From assembly GCA_016840025.1 (NCBI GenBank), contig JAEOTF010000093.1:1-6780 (forward strand): a DNA stretch of 6,780 bases. Reading direction: 5' to 3'. Each line of letters opens with the position of its first letter. Position 1 is the stretch's first letter. The position numbers and the translations under genes are program-made. Source of the DNA: Candidatus Hodarchaeota archaeon. Lineage in GTDB: Archaea; Asgardarchaeota; Heimdallarchaeia; Hodarchaeales; YT1-039. This document shows positions 1-6,132 of this stretch, piece by piece. The notes under the pieces were generated by a model. It saw only the letters and a list, made by a program, of their open reading frames with translations. It had not been told where the DNA came from and did no database searches.

Positions 1-1
1 G

Positions 2-61
2 TTTCAGCGTCGCTTGGATTATAATTTAAATGCACCGTTATTATTTAATGTGGCAGTATAG
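2..61 (+). pseudogene. Upstream remnant of GT4 glycosyltransferase ending at in-frame TAG
   Basis: The frame starting at base 2 is the same frame as the glycosyltransferase fragment that follows, and reads FQRRLDYNLNAPLLFNVAV before a TAG at 59-61. After the stop it continues ILKVNSNLMCIFARYGPYKE. Together this resembles the start of a GT4 C-terminal (GT-B donor) domain, where a GRL motif is followed by a helix (LL..VA.iLk), then 'pNl', a strand and a GxGP turn. The usual Gly of GRL is Arg here (QRRL). The stop sits inside the helix, where GT4 proteins usually carry a polar or basic residue. The 5' part lies outside the window. I read this as the interrupted upstream part of the gene at 86-559; a sequencing or assembly error at the TAG is the main alternative. 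Confidence 0.6.
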
Positions 62-85
62 ATATTAAAAGTTAATTCAAATCTT

Positions 86-559
86 ATGTGTATCTTTGCT
101 CGTTATGGTCCTTATAAAGAAGAATTGAAACAAAAAGCTGTTGATCTAGGACTGGTAAATCAAATTATTTTGACAGATTATTTAACTGATGAAGAATTTC
201 AAGGACTTTTTGCATTAGCACACATTTATTTGCAAGCCCCTAAAAGTGATGGGGTTTCATTAACTTTAATGATGGCTATGGTGAATAAACTAGCAATTTT
301 GACGACTAACGTGGGTGATGTAGGCGAAAACATTCATGATGGAATTACTGGAATTATTGTTCAACCAACGATTGATGATATTAAGAAAAAAACAATATAT
401 CTAATAAACAATCCTGAAATGTGTAAAGCATTAGGCGCAAAATCCTATGAATGGGCCTTGAAAAATTGTAATAGAAAGGAGAATTTTAAGCTCTTTTATG
501 AAAAAATTAAAAATCTTGAGAAGAAAGCGGGACTAGATCAGAATGAACTGGAAAAATAA
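86..559 (+). CDS. GT4 glycosyltransferase, C-terminal fragment (probably a broken gene)
   Basis: This is a 157-residue open frame matching only the donor-binding half of a GT4 (GT-B fold) glycosyltransferase; complete members are about 350-420 residues. Visible landmarks are YGPYKEEL near residues 8-15, a 'Y(L)TDEEF' segment, the donor-loop region KSDGVSLTLMMAM, and TTNVGDVGENIHDGITGII. The E-x7-E motif is degenerate: the first Glu is Asp (a common variant) and the second is Met. The Gly that opens GxGP is also lost (ARYGP). Homology continues upstream of the ATG to base 62 and, past an in-frame TAG, to base 2, so the ATG at 86 is only the first Met after the lesion; no ribosome binding site precedes it. 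The last 17 bp overlap the dehydratase start. Most likely a pseudogene whose 3' part stays open; a non-catalytic short protein made by reinitiation cannot be excluded. Confidence 0.72.
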   Translation: MCIFARYGPYKEELKQKAVDLGLVNQIILTDYLTDEEFQGLFALAHIYLQAPKSDGVSLTLMMAMVNKLAILTTNVGDVGENIHDGITGIIVQPTIDDIKKKTIYLINNPEMCKALGAKSYEWALKNCNRKENFKLFYEKIKNLEKKAGLDQNELEK

Positions 560-1529
560 AAAAACTCTAGTAACAGGGGCAGGTGGATTCATCGGAAGTC
601 ACTTAGTAGAATATCTCATGAGTCTGGGGGCTGAAGTCAGAGCATTTATCCGTTATACTTCTAGTGGTAATATTGGAAATTTAAAGTTTATACCAGATAA
701 TAATGAAATAGAAATGTTCTATGGCGATTTAAAAGACCCTTACGCAACAAGAAAAGCCCTTAAGGATATAGATTATGTTTTTCACTTAGCATCATTAATT
801 TCAATACCATATTCATATGTTAATCCACGAGAATATTTTGAAGCTAATGTGAAATTCATCCTGAATATCTTGCAGGCGGTCGAAGATATGAGAACAGAAT
901 TTGTGGTGCATACATCCACAAGTGAAGTTTATGGAACCGCACAATATGTTCCGATTGATGAAAAGCATCCAGTAACAGGACAATCACCCTATTCCGCAAG
1001 TAAAATTGCTGCTGATAAGGTTGCTGAGAGCTTTTTCTTATCTTTTCATACTCCTGTAGTAACAATCCGACCATTCAATACATTTGGCCCACGACAATCT
1101 TCACGAGCAGTGATTCCTACAATAATTACTCAATTATTGCAGGGAAAGGATCTAAAATTGGGAGATATTACAACGACGCGTGATTTCCTCTACATAAAGG
1201 ATACTGTAAAAGGATTTACACGTTCAGTAAAAAAACGTGAAACAATAAAAGGAAAAACGATCAACTTAGGTACGGGGGTAGAAACGAAGATAGAATTTAT
1301 CGCACAGCATATTATCTCTAGGATTAATCCTAGAGCAAGAATTTTACTTGACAAAAGAAAATTACGACCAGATCAAAGCGAGGTTAGACGTCTTTGTGCT
1401 GAGATATCATTAGCTCAAAAATACCTAGACTGGAAGCCCACATATACATTAGAACAAGGTCTGGAAGAGACAATTCAGTGGATAAGAGATAATATAAACT
1501 TATATTCCCAATCTTTTACGTTTAAATGA
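543..1529 (+). CDS. LegB-like NAD-dependent nucleotide-sugar 4,6-dehydratase
   Basis: This is an extended short-chain dehydrogenase/reductase of 328 residues, the normal length for the family. The Rossmann motif is G12-x2-G15-x2-G18 (TGAGGFIGSH) and GDL at 61-63 is the adenine-side Asp motif. The catalytic set is TSTSEVYG (124-131, with Glu128) and Tyr150-x3-Lys154 (SPYSASK). RPFNTFGPRQSSRAVIPTIIT (176-196) and TRDFLYIKDT (212-221) form the nucleotide-sugar-binding half. STSEVYGTAQYVPIDEKHP followed by GQSPYSASK is characteristic of the LegB branch rather than the dTDP-glucose (RmlB) type. Known members remove water from UDP- or GDP-GlcNAc to give the 4-keto-6-deoxy sugar in the cytosol; which nucleotide is used cannot be read from sequence. 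The aminotransferase 29 bp downstream is the expected next enzyme. The ATG start lies inside the preceding glycosyltransferase fragment and has only a weak upstream purine tract. The fold call is near certain; the substrate is inferred. Confidence 0.93.
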   Translation: MNWKNKKTLVTGAGGFIGSHLVEYLMSLGAEVRAFIRYTSSGNIGNLKFIPDNNEIEMFYGDLKDPYATRKALKDIDYVFHLASLISIPYSYVNPREYFEANVKFILNILQAVEDMRTEFVVHTSTSEVYGTAQYVPIDEKHPVTGQSPYSASKIAADKVAESFFLSFHTPVVTIRPFNTFGPRQSSRAVIPTIITQLLQGKDLKLGDITTTRDFLYIKDTVKGFTRSVKKRETIKGKTINLGTGVETKIEFIAQHIISRINPRARILLDKRKLRPDQSEVRRLCAEISLAQKYLDWKPTYTLEQGLEETIQWIRDNINLYSQSFTFK

Positions 1530-1558
1530 TTTTCTCTGGATGATAGGTTGCAATAATA

Positions 1559-2713
1559 ATGAAATCCAAGATTTTTGTATCAGATCTAGATTATGGTGAA
1601 GAAGAGCTTTCAGCGGCAATATCAGTAATTCGAGGGGAGTGGATGACGATGGGGCCGATGACAAAACTTTTTGAAGAACAATTTAGCCAATATATTGGAT
1701 TTCCTTTTGCTATAGCAACTTCTAGCGGAACTTCTGCTTTACATTTGTCATTAATAGAAGCTGGTATTGGTATCGGTGATGAAGTCATTACAACACCGAT
1801 TTCATTTGTAGCTAGTGCCAATTGTATTCTATATGAACGAGCTACTCCAGTTTTTGCAGATATAGATCCAAAAACATGGAATATTGACCCTGAAATGATC
1901 AAAAAACAAATTTCCCCAAAAACAAAAGCTGTCGTTGCAGTTCATTTTGCAGGTCTTCCTGGAAAATTGGATGAGATTTGCGAGATTTGCGATGAGTACG
2001 GGTTGATAATAATCGAAGATGCCGCCCATGCTGTAGGAACATACTATAAAGGAAAACATGTGGGTGGATTTGGTGATTTTGGATGTTTCTCTTTTTTTTC
2101 CAACAAAAACCTTTCCACAGGAGAGGGTGGAATGATAGTTGTTAAGGAAAATCAACAATCGGAAACTTTACGTGTAAGAAGAAGCCATGGTCTGGATAAG
2201 CCAACATGGAGTAGGCATCTATTAGGCGTGCAGGAAGAAGATAAACTTTACGATATGACCTTATTAGGTTATAATTATCGGATGGGAGAGCTGCAAGCAG
2301 CTATTGGTCTTGAGCAGCTCAAAAAAATCGATACCATGAATGCTCAACGGTCTCGTATTTATGATTATTACCTCAAGCGCATTAGAGAAGAAGAGCTCAA
2401 TGAAATCATACAGATTCAGGAAATCGTAAAGAATGTCACTCATTCCCATCATATCTTTCCCGTCCTATTAAAGAAGGGGAGTCGAAAAGGATTCCGCCAA
2501 TTTCTTCACAAGAAAAATATTGGTACAAGTATTCATTATACACCTATTCCATCATTTTCTTATTATAGGAATCTTGGTTATGACTCCTCAAAGTATCCTA
2601 TAGCCGAGGAATTTGGAAAAAATACCGTTACACTTCCTCTTCATCAAAAATTAACAGAAGAAGATGTCGATTATATTATAGCTGCTATAGTCGACTACTT
2701 TAATAAGAAATAG
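1559..2713 (+). CDS. PLP-dependent nucleotide-sugar aminotransferase (DegT/DnrJ/EryC1/StrS family)
   Basis: This 384-residue fold-type I PLP enzyme has the usual length for sugar aminotransferases. Family landmarks are an N-terminal GEWMTMGPMTKLFEEQF segment (26-42), the phosphate-binding SSGTSALHL (55-63), EDAAHAVG (153-160) with the pyridine-nitrogen Asp154, the active-site FSFFSNKNLSTGEGG (177-191) with Schiff-base Lys183, NYRMGELQAA (239-248) and HYTPIP (327-332). Known relatives transfer an amino group, usually from glutamate, to the 4-keto carbon of a nucleotide-bound 6-deoxy sugar. Placed directly after a LegB-like dehydratase, it most likely makes a UDP- (or GDP-) 4-amino-4,6-dideoxy-N-acetyl-hexosamine, as PglE or LegC do. 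The C4 stereochemistry of the product is not readable from sequence. The ATG at 1559 follows the preceding stop by 29 bp with a weak AGGT upstream, and matches the family's normal N-terminus. An 8-T tract lies within the codons of the Lys183 motif. The stop is TAG. Confidence 0.93.
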   Translation: MKSKIFVSDLDYGEEELSAAISVIRGEWMTMGPMTKLFEEQFSQYIGFPFAIATSSGTSALHLSLIEAGIGIGDEVITTPISFVASANCILYERATPVFADIDPKTWNIDPEMIKKQISPKTKAVVAVHFAGLPGKLDEICEICDEYGLIIIEDAAHAVGTYYKGKHVGGFGDFGCFSFFSNKNLSTGEGGMIVVKENQQSETLRVRRSHGLDKPTWSRHLLGVQEEDKLYDMTLLGYNYRMGELQAAIGLEQLKKIDTMNAQRSRIYDYYLKRIREEELNEIIQIQEIVKNVTHSHHIFPVLLKKGSRKGFRQFLHKKNIGTSIHYTPIPSFSYYRNLGYDSSKYPIAEEFGKNTVTLPLHQKLTEEDVDYIIAAIVDYFNKK

Positions 2714-2727
2714 TTAGAAATAGTTAG
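2707..2727. repeat. 10-bp tandem duplication across a stop codon
   Basis: GAAATAGTTA occurs twice head to tail (2707-2716 and 2717-2726), followed by one more G. The first copy contains the aminotransferase's TAG stop (2711-2713). Removing one copy would not change the encoded protein. It looks like a simple slippage duplication. Confidence 0.75.
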
Positions 2728-2953
2728 GATTTCTATCGGGTTCTGAAATATTCATTAAAATATTAAAATAATGATCAACTTTGACATTAATTAAGCCGAA
2801 TTGAAAAAAAAGTCCTACTTTCAAAAAACTATTTACATTCTTTAAACGATAAGAACTTAGCAAGATTGAAAATATTCGACATAAAAACTCCTAAACATAT
2901 CAGAGCTTCTGAAATCACGCCAGAATAACCATTTGAAAGTATGGGTGAAATAT
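2714..2953 (+). other. AT-rich intergenic region between two gene groups
   Basis: This is the longest gene-free stretch of the window. It is very AT-rich and carries stops in all + frames. It holds an 8-A tract (2804-2811), a TTGACA hexamer near 2781 without a convincing partner 17 bp downstream, an AT-rich TTTAAA near 2837, and a short symmetric element TCAGA-GCT-TCTGA (2900-2912). I see no GC-rich hairpin followed by T residues, so no factor-independent terminator. A promoter for the downstream glycosyltransferase group is plausible from position alone, but none of these elements is strong enough to be named as one. Confidence 0.5.
2944..2948 (+). promoter_or_regulatory. Ribosome binding site GGTGA choosing a TTG start
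   Basis: GGTGA fits the 3' part of the AGGAGGTGA Shine-Dalgarno consensus and lies 5 bases before the TTG at 2954. The alternative starts TTG 2933 and GTG 2945 have nothing comparable at a usable distance, and TTG 2966 has only a weak GGA upstream. There is no ATG in this frame for about the first 140 codons, so a non-ATG start is required. Confidence 0.55.
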
Positions 2954-4171
2954 TTGGAAAACCAATTGAATAAATCAAGATTACTAACTATTTCAGAGGC
3001 TTTCCCCACTTTAACACGAGACTTGATTAAAGGAATATTTATCAAAAATCAATTGGATGACATTAGCGATGTGTTTTCAAAAGTTACAGTAATTTCGCTC
3101 ATACATTTTACTACTATCAAGAGTTTTATTTTTAAATTTCTTAAAGAAGAACATCTCCCTCAAAATTATTCCTACAAGAATGTAGAAGTGATCTATCCTA
3201 GGACGCTTTTTACTCAAACACGTAATACAAGATGGATCACATTTGATCAAAGACTGAGCTCAATCAAGAAAGTTATTAACAAAAATCAACTTGATTTTGA
3301 TCTTATACATGCTCACTTTGGGCCTGTTGGACATTTAATCTGGCCAATTTCAAAGATGTATAAGAAACCATTAATTGTGTCTTTTTACGGATATGATGCA
3401 TATCAACACAAATATGATTCAAGCTATTATCAAAATTTGTTCGATAGTGTAGATCAAGTTCTAACTTTAAGTGACCATATGACTGCACGTATAAGCAAAT
3501 TAGGGTGTCCACCTAAAAAAATAAAGAAACATCATTTAGGAATAGACATTAGTAAATTCAAAACAAAAACGCAAAGATTAGAGAGTAAAGACGATCAAAG
3601 CATAAAAGTTTTACTTGTTGCTCATTTTACAGAGAAAAAAGGCATATTGGATGCAATTAGAGCTTTTTCTGAAGTAAATAAAGAGTATAAGAATATTACA
3701 TTTGATATTGTCGGTCGTGGTCTACTGCAGGATCAAATAGAAAACTTAATTAAATCATTGGGGCTTCAGAATAACGTTAGAATAACCGACAATTATTCGA
3801 CTTCAAATCCTAGACAGATAGTAATAGATTTTATGCAGAATTGTGATATTTTTATACTACCTAGTATCACAAGTCAGAACGGAGATTCGGAAGGAACTCC
3901 TGTTGTGTTGATGGAAGCATCAGCCTGTGGAAAGCCATGTATAACTACTTTTCATTCAGGAAATCCCGAAATAGTATTAAATGACAAAACTGGTTTTGTA
4001 GTTCCTGAAAGAGATATAGAAGGCCTAGAAAAAGCATTAAATGACTTAATAATTAATGATGATCTAAGAAAACAGTTTGGATTAAATGCTCGAAATCATA
4101 TCCTTGCAGAATTTAATTCTAAAACTCAGGCAGAAAAGTTAAGACAGATCTATCAGGAAATCTTGATTTGA
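2954..4171 (+). CDS. GT4-family glycosyltransferase (apparently intact)
   Basis: This is a GT-B fold glycosyltransferase of about 405 residues, a normal full length for GT4. The N-terminal acceptor domain opens with ISEAFPTLTRDLIKG (13-27) and contains HAHFGPVG (119-126) and SFYGYDAY (143-150). The donor domain starts around VLLVAHFTEKKGILDAI and continues with VGRG, then NGDSEGTPVVLMEASACGKP, where Glu313 and Glu321 form an intact E-x7-E, and HSGNPEIVLNDKTGFVVP. GDSEGTPVVLMEA with HSGNPE is typical of the colanic-acid WcaL-like branch. Members retain the anomeric configuration while moving a sugar from a nucleotide donor to a lipid-linked acceptor at the cytoplasmic membrane; donor and acceptor here are unknown. 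The start is uncertain: TTG 2954 is preferred for its GGTGA site, TTG 2933 gives seven extra residues, and TTG 2966 starts just before the first strand. It is followed by the asparagine-synthase-like gene. Confidence 0.9.
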   Translation: MENQLNKSRLLTISEAFPTLTRDLIKGIFIKNQLDDISDVFSKVTVISLIHFTTIKSFIFKFLKEEHLPQNYSYKNVEVIYPRTLFTQTRNTRWITFDQRLSSIKKVINKNQLDFDLIHAHFGPVGHLIWPISKMYKKPLIVSFYGYDAYQHKYDSSYYQNLFDSVDQVLTLSDHMTARISKLGCPPKKIKKHHLGIDISKFKTKTQRLESKDDQSIKVLLVAHFTEKKGILDAIRAFSEVNKEYKNITFDIVGRGLLQDQIENLIKSLGLQNNVRITDNYSTSNPRQIVIDFMQNCDIFILPSITSQNGDSEGTPVVLMEASACGKPCITTFHSGNPEIVLNDKTGFVVPERDIEGLEKALNDLIINDDLRKQFGLNARNHILAEFNSKTQAEKLRQIYQEILI

Positions 4172-4285
4172 GGGTCTTTCATGGAGAGCAATCAAGAATC
4201 CTGAAAATAAATGAAATTATCATATCAATTCATGATTATTCCTGAAAACAGATTTTCCTTTCAGAACGTTGACGGAGCCAAAACA
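4172..4285 (+). other. Spacer before the asparagine-synthase-like gene
   Basis: If the downstream gene starts at ATG 4286, this 114-bp stretch is a leader. The reading frame is open from ATG 4211, directly after an in-frame TAA at 4208-4210, so 25 further N-terminal residues are possible. No Shine-Dalgarno sequence precedes 4211, whereas GGAG at 4274-4277 is 8 bases before 4286. An ATG at 4181 opens only a seven-codon frame. No hairpin terminator is seen. Confidence 0.4.
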
Positions 4286-6091
4286 ATGAAAATTGCTGGG
4301 TTAATCTCTTTGAATATCGATGATAAGAAATTTATAAATTCCTTGAATGTAATGAAGAGAAATTCAGCTTTAAATACGGAAATAATTCGGGTTAGTAAGA
4401 ATTTTATTATAGGATTGACCTTTTTTAATCACGAGAATTATCATTTAGATGACCAGAAAGATTTTATCACAGTTATCATATTTGACCAAGTAATTGAAGG
4501 CTCTCAACCCTCTATTCTTAAGACAAAAGTGATTACTTCACCAGAAGATATTAAAAATTTGAACGCCTTAATAATTAAATATGATAAGAATAAAAAACAG
4601 CTTTTTGTGTATTCAGATTATTTTGGATTAAAAACACTCTACTATACAGCGGTACAAAATGATTTTTTTTTCTCTTCGGAAATCAAGGGTATTATAAATT
4701 ATTATGGAAAAGCAGCATTCAGTTTAAACAGAAAATCTTTAATTGAAATGATCCTGTATCAATTCCAATGGGGTCAGAGTACACTATTAAACGAAATTTC
4801 TATAGTAGAACCAAAAAAAGTCATCAGATATTCCTCACTTACAAATGAAGTTTCCTTGACCTCCTATACAAATTTTCCAAAAGAGATTATCGATTTTAAT
4901 GTGGTTGATTCAGAATCCAAAATCTATACTCTATTTAGCAAAAACCTTGAAAACCTGAAGAAGGATGCTAGAAAAATAATGTGGTTAAGTGGAGGTCTTG
5001 ATTCTCGCCTAATTCTTGCAATGCTCATTAAAACAGGAATTAATATAGATGCAATAATTAATTTTGGATACAAAAGGAATAATGAATACAAATTTGCTCA
5101 AAAGATTATCAAACATTATGATTTGGAAGATAAATTAATACATTATGAAGTCAATAGTGAACTAGTAGCTACCAATGCTAAACGTCATTTATGGATTTCT
5201 GAGGGGTATAATAACCATTTAGTGAGTTTTATCAAACTAGGCCTTAGACAGGCGACTGGTAGATTTCCACAATGTAATTTTATAATTTATGATGGTTATT
5301 TTGGTGATGTAGTACTTGGAGGTTCAAATTCTGAATCTGTTCAAAGCAAGTTGTTTTCTGAATTGCAAATAGATAGAAAATATCTTATGCAAACTTTCAC
5401 TGATGAGTTTCGAGTCGAAGTTGAAAATTATGACAATTCCAGATTTAACCAAGTAAAAGAATTAAATTACGATTTGAATGAATCAACGTCAAGAATACAT
5501 GAATATTTGGTGTATGACAACTATGCTAGGAGGAAAATTAGATCTGGAGGGCCACTATTAGGCGAGGATTATGGCATTGTTCACTTACCATTTTTTGGGA
5601 GAGAATTTTTTGATCATGCTATAAAAATACCTTTAAATCATAGAAAAGATCGGAAAATCTATTTGAAGGTTTATAAGAAGTTTTTTCCTGAAATCACAAA
5701 GATTCCTTCAACAAGTCTTGTTTATTTGAATAGAGCAAAACAGAATAAAGTGAAGCAATATTTCTCGGAGCTGAAACTCTTAACACTCCGAGGATTAGAA
5801 CGTATAACCCGTTTACACTTATTGAAAAGTCCGATTTATGTTGATCCAAACGAATGGTTAAGAAAAAGCACCTCCTATCGTGAATTGATTGAATCAGTTT
5901 TGTTTGATCCTCGGACAGAAAGAAGAAGGTTGTTTAATATCCCTGTTTTACGAAAAATGTTTAGAGAGCATATGCAAAGGAAACATAATTATGGATATGT
6001 ATTTACGGTATTATTTGATATTGAAATGACATTAAGAATGTTTCTCGATGTGGATTATGATCCTTTTAAGGAATTTCCGCAAGAAGAATAG
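4286..6091 (+). CDS. Asparagine-synthase-like protein with degenerate glutaminase domain
   Basis: From this start the protein has 601 residues (626 from ATG 4211). The N-terminal part is a reduced class II glutamine amidotransferase fold: MKIAGLISLN stands where intact enzymes have MCGIAG, so the Cys nucleophile is absent, and no NGEIYN-like glutamine-binding loop is seen. The end of this fold is clear: DYFGLKTLYY (111-120) and SSEIKGI (130-136). The C-terminal asparagine-synthase domain keeps the ATP-pyrophosphatase loop SGGLDSR (235-241), a DGYFGDVVLGG segment (336-346) equivalent to the GxGxDExFxGY region, and PFFGREFFDHA (435-445). Relatives in capsule and O-antigen loci are thought to adenylate a carboxylate and amidate it (WbpS is a proposed example); the target here is unknown. 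Start 4286 is chosen because it aligns with the family N-terminus and has GGAG 8 bases upstream. A 9-T tract lies at 4663-4671. The stop is TAG. Confidence 0.88.
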   Translation: MKIAGLISLNIDDKKFINSLNVMKRNSALNTEIIRVSKNFIIGLTFFNHENYHLDDQKDFITVIIFDQVIEGSQPSILKTKVITSPEDIKNLNALIIKYDKNKKQLFVYSDYFGLKTLYYTAVQNDFFFSSEIKGIINYYGKAAFSLNRKSLIEMILYQFQWGQSTLLNEISIVEPKKVIRYSSLTNEVSLTSYTNFPKEIIDFNVVDSESKIYTLFSKNLENLKKDARKIMWLSGGLDSRLILAMLIKTGINIDAIINFGYKRNNEYKFAQKIIKHYDLEDKLIHYEVNSELVATNAKRHLWISEGYNNHLVSFIKLGLRQATGRFPQCNFIIYDGYFGDVVLGGSNSESVQSKLFSELQIDRKYLMQTFTDEFRVEVENYDNSRFNQVKELNYDLNESTSRIHEYLVYDNYARRKIRSGGPLLGEDYGIVHLPFFGREFFDHAIKIPLNHRKDRKIYLKVYKKFFPEITKIPSTSLVYLNRAKQNKVKQYFSELKLLTLRGLERITRLHLLKSPIYVDPNEWLRKSTSYRELIESVLFDPRTERRRLFNIPVLRKMFREHMQRKHNYGYVFTVLFDIEMTLRMFLDVDYDPFKEFPQEE

Positions 6092-6122
6092 ATATTTTTT
6101 CTATAAACTCTAAAATCATAAA

Positions 6123-6127
6123 GTGAT
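6123..6127 (+). promoter_or_regulatory. Ribosome binding site GTGAT before a TTG start
   Basis: GTGAT matches the 3' end of the AGGAGGTGAT Shine-Dalgarno consensus and is followed after 5 bases by TTG 6133. That TTG is the only reasonable start in the flippase frame: a stop (TGA 6124-6126) lies just upstream, and the first ATG comes about 88 codons later, within the third membrane segment region. Confidence 0.55.
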
Positions 6128-6132
6128 GCAAG

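Noticed and set aside
59..61. TAG read as pyrrolysine in the glycosyltransferase
   Set aside because: TAG also ends the aminotransferase (2711-2713) and the asparagine-synthase-like gene (6089-6091) at natural C-termini, and the fragment has other damage, so a nonsense mutation or sequence error is simpler.
856..1074. Minus-strand open frame opposite the dehydratase
   Set aside because: Antisense shadow of a conserved coding region, with no recognisable domain or start signal.
1591..2158. Minus-strand open frames opposite the aminotransferase (1591-1902 and 1829-2158)
   Set aside because: They lie wholly opposite a well-supported gene, have low-complexity unlikely protein sequence and no recognisable domain.
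2781..2810. TTGACA as a bacterial -35 element
   Set aside because: At the standard 17-bp spacing the next hexamer is AAAAAA, not a -10-like sequence, and the host may be archaeal.
2900..2912. TCAGA-GCT-TCTGA as a terminator hairpin
   Set aside because: The stem is only 5 bp with a 3-base loop and is not followed by a T tract.
3303..3512. Minus-strand open frame opposite the glycosyltransferase
   Set aside because: Antisense shadow of conserved GT4 motifs; no independent support.
4181..4204. ATG opening a seven-codon frame before the asparagine-synthase-like gene
   Set aside because: Too short and without a good ribosome binding site; no sign that it is a leader peptide.
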